Origin: JAIRTY01 sp050257395
GTDB taxonomy: Bacteria > Actinomycetota > Actinomycetes > Streptosporangiales > Streptosporangiaceae
DNA length: 18,659 nt
Reading direction: 5' to 3'
Assembly: GCA_050257395.1 (NCBI GenBank)
Contig: JBLMWU010000037.1
Span: forward strand, 1 to 18,659
This document shows, one piece after another, positions 12,837-18,659 of this stretch. A program made the position numbers and the translations under genes. Under the pieces are notes generated by a model that was not told where the DNA came from, searched no databases, and was given only the letters and a program-made list of their open reading frames with translations. Position 1 is the stretch's first letter. Every line of letters begins with the position of its first letter.

Positions 12837-13510
12837 CCTTCCTGAGCTTCGCCTGGCAGTGGCTCAACGCGCCGGCGCAGTGGCACGGAGCGGGCGGCAT
12901 CCCCGCCCGGATCGTGCAGCAGCTCGGCTACAGCGGCGCCGCCCTGCTGGTCGCCGCCCTCATCGCGATCCCGCTCGGGGTGCTGATCGGGCACACCGGC
13001 CGGGGCGCGTTCCTGGTGGTCAACCTGGCCAACGCGTGGCGGTCGATCCCCACCCTGGGCCTGCTGGTGCTGGCCGTCATCACCCTCGGCTTCTCCCCGC
13101 TGGCCTGGCTGATCCCGCTGGTGGTGCTGGCCATCCCGCCGATCCTGGTCAACACCTACGAAGGGGTGGCCGGGGTCGATCCCGGGCTCAAGGACGCGGC
13201 CCGCGGCATGGGCATGACCGGCCGGCAGCTCGTGCGCAAGGTGGAGGTGCCGGTGTCGCTGCCGCTGATCGTGCTCGGCCTGCGGACCGGTGCGATCTTC
13301 GTGGTGGCGACCGCCACCATCGTCGCCTACATCGGCGGGGGCGGGCTCGGCCGCTACATCATCGACGGCCTCGCCACGAACAACTACGCCGAGGTCGCCG
13401 GGGGTGCCGCGGTCGTGGTGGTGCTCGCCCTGGTGGTGCAGGCCCTGTTCGTCGGCCTGCGCTGGCTCGTGGTCCCGGCAGGCCTGCGCGGCCGGGCCAG
13501 GACGTCATAG
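12833..13510 (+). CDS. Osmoprotectant ABC importer permease 2
   Basis: A 225-residue permease paralogous to the one before it. Hydrophobic segments lie at about 34-54, 60-84, 88-106, 142-168 and 190-216. The coupling loop is 'VDPGLKDAARGMGMTGRQLVRKVEVP' (115-140), and the typical 'YIGGGGLGRYIIDGLATNNY' follows (166-185). GTG 12833 overlaps the preceding TGA by 4 nt and has GGAGG (12821-12825) at 7 nt spacing, so it has both coupling and its own initiation signal. The two permeases should form a heterodimer served by the single ATPase. Confidence 0.94.
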   Translation: MTFLSFAWQWLNAPAQWHGAGGIPARIVQQLGYSGAALLVAALIAIPLGVLIGHTGRGAFLVVNLANAWRSIPTLGLLVLAVITLGFSPLAWLIPLVVLAIPPILVNTYEGVAGVDPGLKDAARGMGMTGRQLVRKVEVPVSLPLIVLGLRTGAIFVVATATIVAYIGGGGLGRYIIDGLATNNYAEVAGGAAVVVVLALVVQALFVGLRWLVVPAGLRGRARTS

Positions 13511-13557
13511 CAGGTCTCAGCAGTCCCGATCCGCCGACACCAAGTGAGGAGCTATTC

Positions 13558-14505
13558 ATGTTTCCGAGCCCACGGGCCCTGCGCGGCCCCGGCGTGATGA
13601 GAACCGTGCTCGGCGGCCTGGCCGCCGCCGCCAGCCTCGTGCTCGCCGCCTGCGGCGGCAGCGGGGCCAGCTCCAACCCGCTGGCCGGCGGCGGGTCCAA
13701 GGGCAGCGTCGTCGTCGGGTCGGCCAACTTCCCCGAGGACGAGCTGCTCGCGGAGATCTACATCCAGGCGCTGCAGGCCAAGGGCATCAAGGTCACGCCC
13801 AAGCTCAACATCGGCGCCCGCGAGGTGTACTACCCGCAGGTCAAGAGCGGCGCGATCACCATCATCCCCGAGTACAACGGCGCGCTGCTGACCACGTCCG
13901 TTGACCCGAAGAGCACGGCGGCCACCACCGCCCAGGTCGACTCGGCGCTCAGCGCCAAGCTGCCGTCGACGCTGGAGATCCTCAACCCGTCCGCGGCGCA
14001 GGACAAGGACTCGGTGACGGTGACCCAGGCGATCGCGTCCAAGTACCACCTCACGTCGATCGCCGGCCTCAAGGCGGTGGCGGCGAAGATGGTGATCGGC
14101 GGGCCGCCGGAGTTCAAGACCCGCACGGACGGCCTGGTCGGGCTCAAGAGCACCTACGGGCTGACGTTCAAGGGCTTCGCGCCGCTGGACGAGTCCGGGC
14201 CGGTCACCCTCAAGGCGCTCACCAGCGGCAAGGTGCAGGCCGCGGACGTGTTCACGACCACCCCGCAGATCATCACCGACCACCTGGTCGCGCTGGCGGA
14301 CCCGAAGTTCAACTTCGCGGCCCAGAACGTGGTCCCGCTGGTCTACAAGAAGGGCGTCAACTCCACCATCACCAGCACGCTCAACGCGATCTCCGCCAAG
14401 CTGACCACGGCCAGCCTGCTGGCCATGGACAAGCAGATCATCATGGACCACGCCGACTACTCCGCCGTCGCCCAGCAGTGGCTCAAGCAGGAGGGCCTGG
14501 GCTGA
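13558..14505 (+). CDS. opuCC: Glycine betaine/choline-type substrate-binding lipoprotein
   Basis: A 315-residue OpuAC-family binding protein, anchored to the outer face of the membrane. The signal sequence has Arg15, a hydrophobic core (16-30) and the lipobox Leu29-Ala-Ala-Cys32, followed by a Gly/Ser linker. The mature part starts with 'VVVGSANFPEDELLAEIY' (51-68), the classical first strand of quaternary-ammonium receptors, and continues with 'EVYYPQVKSGAITIIPEYNGAL' (89-110), whose Tyr residues are candidates for the aromatic cage. Start ATG 13558 has AGGAG (13547-13551) at 6 nt. It is the last gene of the importer operon, separated by 47 nt from the permease, and is followed by a strong hairpin. 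Betaine, choline, carnitine or another quaternary amine are all possible ligands. Confidence 0.94.
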   Translation: MFPSPRALRGPGVMRTVLGGLAAAASLVLAACGGSGASSNPLAGGGSKGSVVVGSANFPEDELLAEIYIQALQAKGIKVTPKLNIGAREVYYPQVKSGAITIIPEYNGALLTTSVDPKSTAATTAQVDSALSAKLPSTLEILNPSAAQDKDSVTVTQAIASKYHLTSIAGLKAVAAKMVIGGPPEFKTRTDGLVGLKSTYGLTFKGFAPLDESGPVTLKALTSGKVQAADVFTTTPQIITDHLVALADPKFNFAAQNVVPLVYKKGVNSTITSTLNAISAKLTTASLLAMDKQIIMDHADYSAVAQQWLKQEGLG

Positions 14506-14526
14506 TCCGCCGGTAAGGCCGTGACC

Positions 14527-14563
14527 GGTGCGGGCCGCTCCCCGGCAGGGGGCGGCCCGCACC
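14527..14563. terminator. Strong bidirectional hairpin terminator after the ABC importer operon
   Basis: GGTGCGGGCCGC (14527-14538) pairs exactly with GCGGCCCGCACC (14552-14563). Inside, after a bulged T, CCCC (14540-14543) pairs with GGGG (14548-14551) around the tetraloop GGCA. It lies 21 nt beyond the lipoprotein stop and 13 nt beyond the convergent potassium channel stop. No T-tract is present, as is usual in high-GC actinobacteria. Confidence 0.85.
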
Positions 14564-14575
14564 CGTGCCGGGGGG

Positions 14576-15574
14576 TCAGCGCGGCGGCTGGCCCGCCGCT
14601 TCGCGCAGCGCCGCCAGCTGGGGCTGGGTGCCGATCGCGATGAGCACGGCCCCGGCTTCCACGGCGGTGTCCGGCGGCGGGTTGGTCTGGAACGGCCTGC
14701 CCGGGTGGCGCAGCGCGAGCACCAGCGCGCCGCCGTCGCCCTGGCCGGTTTCCCGCAGGGCCCGGCCGGTCAGCCGGGAACCCTCGGCGACCTGCACTTC
14801 CTCCAGCCGGAACTCCAGGTCCACGTCGTGCATCACGACCTCGAGGAATTCCACCACGTTCGGCTGCAGCGCGGCCGCGCCCATCCGCTGGCCGCCGATC
14901 CGCTGCGGGTTCACCACCCGGGTCGCCCCGGCTCGCAGCAGCTTGGACTCCGACGACTCGTTCCGCGCCCGGGCCACGATGACCAGGCCGGGCCGCAGCG
15001 CCCGGGCGGACAGGGTCACGAACACGTTGTCGGCGTCGGTGTCGATGGCGGCGATGAGCGCGCGGGCCCGCATGATGCCGGCCGCCCGCAGGATCTCGTC
15101 GTTGGTGACGTCGCCGGCGAGCCAGCGCATGGTGGGCGGGACGGTCGCCAGCCGGTCCCGGTTCTTGTCGACCACGACCACCTGGGTGCCCATGGCCGCG
15201 AAGTAGGTGCCCACCGAGCGGCCCACCCGGCCCCAGCCGCAGACGATGGCGTGCCCGGACATCCGGCCGATCTCCCGGTCCATGCGCCGCCTTTCCAGGT
15301 ACAGGCGGAGGTGCCCCTCCACCAGCCCTTCCAGGACCACCCCGAACGTGTAGAGCGCCGTCCCGACCCCGGCGACGATCAGGATGATGGTGAAGACGAT
15401 CCCCGCGGTGTGCAGCGGGCGGACCTCGCGGAACCCGACCGTCGTGATCGTGGTCACCGTCTGGTAGAGCGCGTCCAGCCAGCCGAAGCCGAGGATGACA
15501 TACCCGACGGAGCCCGCGACCACGATGGCCAGCAGGGCCAGCAGAGCCAGCCAGATCCGCCGGACGGTGCCCAC
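14576..15574 (-). CDS. Two-TM potassium channel with RCK/TrkA domains
   Basis: A 332-residue MthK-like channel subunit. TM1 is about 7-28, the pore helix and filter 33-50, TM2 56-83. The cytosolic RCK domain has the nucleotide-binding 'GWGRVG' (113-118), Asp near 133 and 'GDVTNDEIL'. A TrkA-C domain follows ('EFRLEEVQVAEGSRLTGRALRET', about 253-275). Four subunits plus RCK rings would form a gated K+ channel in the cytoplasmic membrane. The filter reads Thr45-Val-Gly-Phe-Arg49, where canonical channels have Gly at the last place. Start GTG 15574 is chosen because it precedes TM1; it has no clear ribosome-binding site. The open frame upstream is low-complexity repeat DNA. Internal Met98 and Met105 have good ribosome-binding sites. 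The gene converges on the ABC importer operon. Confidence 0.92.
   Translation of the reverse strand: MGTVRRIWLALLALLAIVVAGSVGYVILGFGWLDALYQTVTTITTVGFREVRPLHTAGIVFTIILIVAGVGTALYTFGVVLEGLVEGHLRLYLERRRMDREIGRMSGHAIVCGWGRVGRSVGTYFAAMGTQVVVVDKNRDRLATVPPTMRWLAGDVTNDEILRAAGIMRARALIAAIDTDADNVFVTLSARALRPGLVIVARARNESSESKLLRAGATRVVNPQRIGGQRMGAAALQPNVVEFLEVVMHDVDLEFRLEEVQVAEGSRLTGRALRETGQGDGGALVLALRHPGRPFQTNPPPDTAVEAGAVLIAIGTQPQLAALREAAGQPPR
15290..15296 (-). promoter_or_regulatory. Internal ribosome-binding site before Met98 of the K+ channel gene
   Basis: Minus-strand GGAAAGG ends 6 nt before the in-frame ATG at 15283 (Met98), just upstream of the RCK domain. A second GGGAG (15272-15276) lies 9 nt before Met105 (ATG at 15262). 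Either could start a soluble RCK-only protein, as is known for the archaeal channel MthK. Confidence 0.45.
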
Positions 15575-15613
15575 GGTGTCAATTCTCGCGCCCGGGTGCC
15601 TGGCGGGGGGTGG

Positions 15614-15692
15614 GCGGGCTGGCCCGCGGATCCCTCCGCTCCGCTCGCTGCGCTCGCTCTTTATACGCTCCGGGATCCCCGGGCCAGCCCGC
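15614..15692. repeat. Dispersed repeat element copy B: 21-bp stem with GAGCG-rich loop
   Basis: The arms at 15614-15634 and 15672-15692 are reverse complements at 20 of 21 positions, around a 37-nt loop. The loop carries, on the minus strand, the core GAGCGCAGCGAGCGGAGCG (15637-15655), also found at 2195-2211 and 3423-3442, followed by the same GGAGGGA run seen in copy A. It lies between the divergent potassium channel and urocanate hydratase genes. Both arms include GGATCC. An AT-rich TTTATACGCT interrupts the loop. Confidence 0.75.
15664..15669 (+). promoter_or_regulatory. Possible -10 element for hutU inside the repeat loop
   Basis: TACGCT fits TANNNT and is embedded in the only AT-rich patch of the 196-bp divergent region, 101 nt upstream of the hutU ATG. 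No -35 partner was recognised. Confidence 0.25.
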
Positions 15693-15770
15693 TGCTGACC
15701 GGGAGCCTGCAGGCGCGAGAAGATGGCCGCAGGGCGAATCCGCCCTTTTCGCCAGCTGGGGAGGCCGCCG

Positions 15771-17459
15771 ATGACAGCCGACAGCTCAGCCCGCCCGCCC
15801 GCCGGGCCCCGCCCGGTGCGGGCGCCGCGGGGCACCGCTCTCAGCTGCCGGGGGTGGCAGCAGGAGGCGGCGCTGCGGATGCTCATGAACAATCTCGACC
15901 CGGAGGTGGCTGAGCATCCTGACCAGCTCATCGTCTACGGGGGGTCCGGCCGGGCGGCGCGGAGCTGGCAGGCGTTCGACGCGATCGCGGCCACCCTGCG
16001 GGGCCTGGCTGACGACGAGACCATGCTGGTCCAGTCCGGCAAGCCGGTGGGGGTGCTGCGGACGCACGAGTGGGCGCCGCGGGTGCTCATCGCCAACTCG
16101 CTGCTGGTGCCCCAGTGGGCCACCTGGGACGAGTTCCGGCGGCTGGAGTCGCTCGGGCTGACCATGTTCGGGCAGATGACCGCCGGGTCGTGGATCTACA
16201 TCGGCACCCAGGGGATCCTCCAGGGCACCTATGAGACCTTCGCCGCGGTGGCGGCCAAGCGGTTCGGCGGCAGCCTGGCCGGGACCATCACGCTGACCGC
16301 CGGGCTGGGCGGCATGGGGGGCGCGCAGCCGCTGGCCGTCACCATGAACGGCGGGGTCGCCATCGTGGTGGAGTGCGACCCGTCGCGGATCGCCCGCCGG
16401 ATCGAGCACGGCTACCTGGATGTGGCCGCCGACGACGTCGACGACGCGCTGCGCCGCGCGGAGGCCGCCCGCGACGCCGGGCAGCCGCTGTCGATCGGCC
16501 TGCTCGGCAACGCCGCCGACGTGCTGCCCGCGATGCTGGCGCGCGGCGCCGCCATCGACGTGGTCACCGACCAGACCTCGGCGCACGACCCGCTCACCTA
16601 CCTGCCGCGGGGGGTGGACTTCGGGGACATGGCCGCGCTGCGGGCCGAGGACCCGGCCGGGTTCACCGCCCGGGCCCGGGAGTCCATGGCCGCCCACGTG
16701 GCCGCCATGGTGGGGTTCATGGACCGGGGCGCGGAGGTCTTCGACTACGGGAACTCGATCCGGGGTGAGGCCGAGCTGGCGGGCTATGGGCGTGCCTTCG
16801 CTTTCCCCGGGTTCGTGCCCGCCTACATCCGGCCGCTGTTCTGCGAGGGCAAGGGCCCGTTCCGGTGGGCGGCGCTGTCAGGCGACCCGGCCGACATCGC
16901 CGCCACCGACGACGCCATCCTGGACCTGTTCCCGGGCAACGAGTCGCTGGGCCGGTGGATCCGGCTGGCCCGCGAGAAGGTCCACTTCCAGGGCCTGCCC
17001 GCCCGCATCTGCTGGCTCGGCTACGGCGAGCGGCACCTGGCCGGGCTGCGGTTCAACGAGCTGGTGGCCCGGGGCGAGGTGCGGGCCCCGATCGTGCTCG
17101 GCCGCGACCACCTGGACTGCGGCTCGGTCGCCTCGCCGTACCGGGAGACCGAGGGCATGGCCGACGGGTCGGACGCGATCGCCGACTGGCCGATCCTGAA
17201 CGCGCTGGTGAACACCGCGTCCGGGGCGTCCTGGGTGAGCGTGCACCACGGCGGCGGGGTCGGCATCGGCCGCTCCATCCACGCGGGCCAGGTATGCGTC
17301 GCGGACGGCACCCCGCTGGCCGCGCAGAAGCTGGAGCGGGTCCTGACCAACGACCCGGGCACCGGGGTGATCAGGCACGCCGATGCCGGGTATGACGAGG
17401 CGGTGACGGTGGCCAGGGACCGGGGGGTGCGGGTGCCGATGCGCGAAACGGCTGGCTGA
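15771..17459 (+). CDS. hutU: Urocanate hydratase
   Basis: A 562-residue cytosolic enzyme converting urocanate to 4-imidazolone-5-propionate, the second step of histidine degradation, with tightly bound NAD+. Recognisable segments are 'QEAALRMLMNNLDPEVAE' (31-48), 'YGGSGRAARSW' (56-66), the NAD-binding 'GLGGMGGAQPLA' (178-189), the conserved 'FCEGKGPFRW' with active-site-region Cys358, 'RDHLDCGSVASP' (445-456) and 'VHHGGGVGIG' (491-500). Length matches the family (about 550-565). Start ATG 15771 has GGAGG (15760-15764) at 6 nt; the open frame upstream to 15723 has no such site. The M20 amidohydrolase follows after only 4 nt, indicating an operon that continues beyond the window. HutH and HutI are not seen here. 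Confidence 0.97.
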   Translation: MTADSSARPPAGPRPVRAPRGTALSCRGWQQEAALRMLMNNLDPEVAEHPDQLIVYGGSGRAARSWQAFDAIAATLRGLADDETMLVQSGKPVGVLRTHEWAPRVLIANSLLVPQWATWDEFRRLESLGLTMFGQMTAGSWIYIGTQGILQGTYETFAAVAAKRFGGSLAGTITLTAGLGGMGGAQPLAVTMNGGVAIVVECDPSRIARRIEHGYLDVAADDVDDALRRAEAARDAGQPLSIGLLGNAADVLPAMLARGAAIDVVTDQTSAHDPLTYLPRGVDFGDMAALRAEDPAGFTARARESMAAHVAAMVGFMDRGAEVFDYGNSIRGEAELAGYGRAFAFPGFVPAYIRPLFCEGKGPFRWAALSGDPADIAATDDAILDLFPGNESLGRWIRLAREKVHFQGLPARICWLGYGERHLAGLRFNELVARGEVRAPIVLGRDHLDCGSVASPYRETEGMADGSDAIADWPILNALVNTASGASWVSVHHGGGVGIGRSIHAGQVCVADGTPLAAQKLERVLTNDPGTGVIRHADAGYDEAVTVARDRGVRVPMRETAG

Positions 17460-17463
17460 GCCG

Positions 17464-18659
17464 GTGCGCCCGGACACCGCCGTGAGCTTCGCGCAGCTGT
17501 GGGACTCCCTGCTGCCCGCCGGGCGTGACCCGGCCACCGGGGGATACCAGCGGTTCTCCTGGACCCCCGCGGACGCCGAGTGCCGCGCCTGGTTCACCCG
17601 CGCCGCGGCCGAGCGGCAGCTGCGCGTGGACGCCGACCGCAACGGCAACCTGTGGGCCTGGTGGGACCCGGCCCAGCCCGCGCCCGGCGCCGCGGGGGCG
17701 TCCGGGGACGGCAGCGGCGCCGGGGCGGCCAGGGGCGGCGCGGTGGTGGCCGGCAGTCACCTGGACTCGGTCCCGGGCGGCGGCGCGTTCGACGGGCCGC
17801 TGGGCATCGTGTCCGCGTTTGCCGCGATCGACCTGCTGCGCGAGCGCGGGCTGGGCCCGGTGCGGCCGCTCGGGGTGGCGGCGTTCACCGAGGAGGAGGG
17901 CGCCCGGTTCGGGGTGGCGTGCCTGGGCAGCCGGCTGGCGGCCGGGGCGGTCGAACCGGAGCAGGCCCGGGCGCTGCGGGACGCCAGCGGGATCACCCTC
18001 GCCGAGGCGATGGCGGCCGCGGGCTACGACCCCGGCCTGCTCGGCCCGGACGACGACCGGCTGGCCAGCCTCGACGCTTACGTGGAGCTGCACATCGAGC
18101 AGGGCAGCGCGCTGGCCGGGCTGGGGGCGGCGGTCGGCCTGGCGACCGGCATCTGGCCGCACGGCCGGTGGCGGCTGGAGTTCGCGGGCCGCCCCGACCA
18201 CGCCGGCACCGCCGTGCTGACCGGGCGCCGGGACCCGATGCTGCCTTTCGCGGCGACGGTGCTGGCTGCCCGGCACGCCGCGGCCGCGCACGGGGCGCTG
18301 GCCACCATCGGCAAGGTGGTGGCCGAGCCGGGCGGGGTGAACGCGATCAGCGCCACCGTCACCGCCTGGCTGGACGCCCGGGCGCCGGACGAGGCTGCCC
18401 TGCAGGGCACGGTCAGCGCGATCCTGACCGCCGCCGCCGAGGCGGGGCACGCGCACCACGTCAGCGTCGGCAGCCGGCAGGAGTCGGCCACCCCCACGGT
18501 GGACTTCGACCCCGGCCTGCGGGACCGGCTGGCGGTCGCGCTGGCCGACCGGGGCATCACCGCGCCCCTGCTGGCCACCGGCGCCGGTCACGACGCGGGG
18601 GTGCTGGCGGCCCGGCTGCCCACCGCCATGCTCTTCGTCCGCAACCCGACCGGGGTCTC
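17464..18659 (+). CDS. M20-family amidohydrolase (allantoate amidohydrolase/N-carbamoylase type), 3' partial
   Basis: 398 residues are visible and the frame is open at the window end; the family usually has 400-430. Metal-binding and catalytic residues of the dinuclear-zinc allantoate amidohydrolase group are all present: His99 and Asp101 in 'GSHLDSVPGGG', Asp110 in 'AFDGPLG', Glu143-Glu144 in 'FTEEEGARFG', His210 in 'ELHIEQG', and His376 in 'TGAGHDAG'. The dimerisation-domain motif 'GRPDHAGTA' is at 242-250. Start GTG 17464 is 4 nt after hutU; GTG 17482 is an alternative. A Gly/Ala/Ser-rich insertion lies at about 72-92, just before the first metal ligand. Because it follows hutU, I infer a role in histidine degradation, perhaps deformylation of N-formylglutamate, rather than purine catabolism. 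Substrate not shown by sequence. Confidence 0.92.
   Translation, partial: MRPDTAVSFAQLWDSLLPAGRDPATGGYQRFSWTPADAECRAWFTRAAAERQLRVDADRNGNLWAWWDPAQPAPGAAGASGDGSGAGAARGGAVVAGSHLDSVPGGGAFDGPLGIVSAFAAIDLLRERGLGPVRPLGVAAFTEEEGARFGVACLGSRLAAGAVEPEQARALRDASGITLAEAMAAAGYDPGLLGPDDDRLASLDAYVELHIEQGSALAGLGAAVGLATGIWPHGRWRLEFAGRPDHAGTAVLTGRRDPMLPFAATVLAARHAAAAHGALATIGKVVAEPGGVNAISATVTAWLDARAPDEAALQGTVSAILTAAAEAGHAHHVSVGSRQESATPTVDFDPGLRDRLAVALADRGITAPLLATGAGHDAGVLAARLPTAMLFVRNPTGV

Noticed and set aside
15575..15931. Upstream extension of the K+ channel frame
   Set aside because: It covers the repeat element and the antisense of hutU; the first TM segment follows GTG 15574.
1..18659. Mobile element, prophage, CRISPR, rRNA or tRNA genes
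   Set aside because: No integrase, transposase, phage protein, regular spacer array or recognisable RNA gene was found on either strand; composition is uniform throughout.

Overview
The window is very GC-rich DNA from an actinomycete-type bacterium. The support is G/C at almost every third codon position, many GTG starts, Shine-Dalgarno motifs of the GGAGG type, tightly packed genes with 2-8 nt overlaps, a lipoprotein with an LAAC lipobox, and proteins closest to actinobacterial families. Seventeen genes are supported, two of them cut by the window edges. I see no rRNA, tRNA, CRISPR array, integrase or transposase, and no gene-free stretch over 300 bases. Genus cannot be read from the sequence.

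Region 1 (1-4779): a 5'-truncated repeat protein with a probable beta-propeller fold runs convergently into, and overlaps, a nitrilase-superfamily amidase. The amidase is divergent from a class I aminotransferase (DapC / glutamine transaminase K type). The aminotransferase overlaps by 8 nt an inhibitory-type serpin with no signal peptide. A small [3Fe-4S]-type ferredoxin follows on the minus strand. The amidase/aminotransferase pair suggests an omega-amidase-type salvage route (inference).

Region 2 (4917-10099): a small-molecule or glycan modification cluster. The minus strand carries GT4 glycosyltransferase, SAM methyltransferase (CTG start, coupled to the glycosyltransferase) and an alpha/alpha-toroid 'prenyltransferase-like' protein. 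A family-24-type methyltransferase converges on this operon, and GDP-mannose 4,6-dehydratase diverges from it. This is the best candidate for an undescribed pathway, because the toroid protein has no evident catalytic DxDD motif and no product is obvious.

Region 3 (10106-14575): a VIT1/CCC1-type metal transporter, then a four-gene osmoprotectant (quaternary amine) ABC importer in the order ATPase, permease, permease, lipoprotein, closed by a strong hairpin terminator.

Region 4 (14576-18659): a two-TM potassium channel with RCK domains, whose filter reads TVGFR and which has good internal start signals. Next is a large hairpin belonging to a dispersed repeat family, then urocanate hydratase and a 3'-truncated M20 amidohydrolase, which together look like the start of a histidine-utilisation operon. 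Structural DNA features include a perfect 17-bp hairpin inside overlapping convergent gene ends (1284-1322), a 12+4 bp terminator (14527-14563), and repeats that share a GAGCG-CAGCGAG-GAGCG core at three places.
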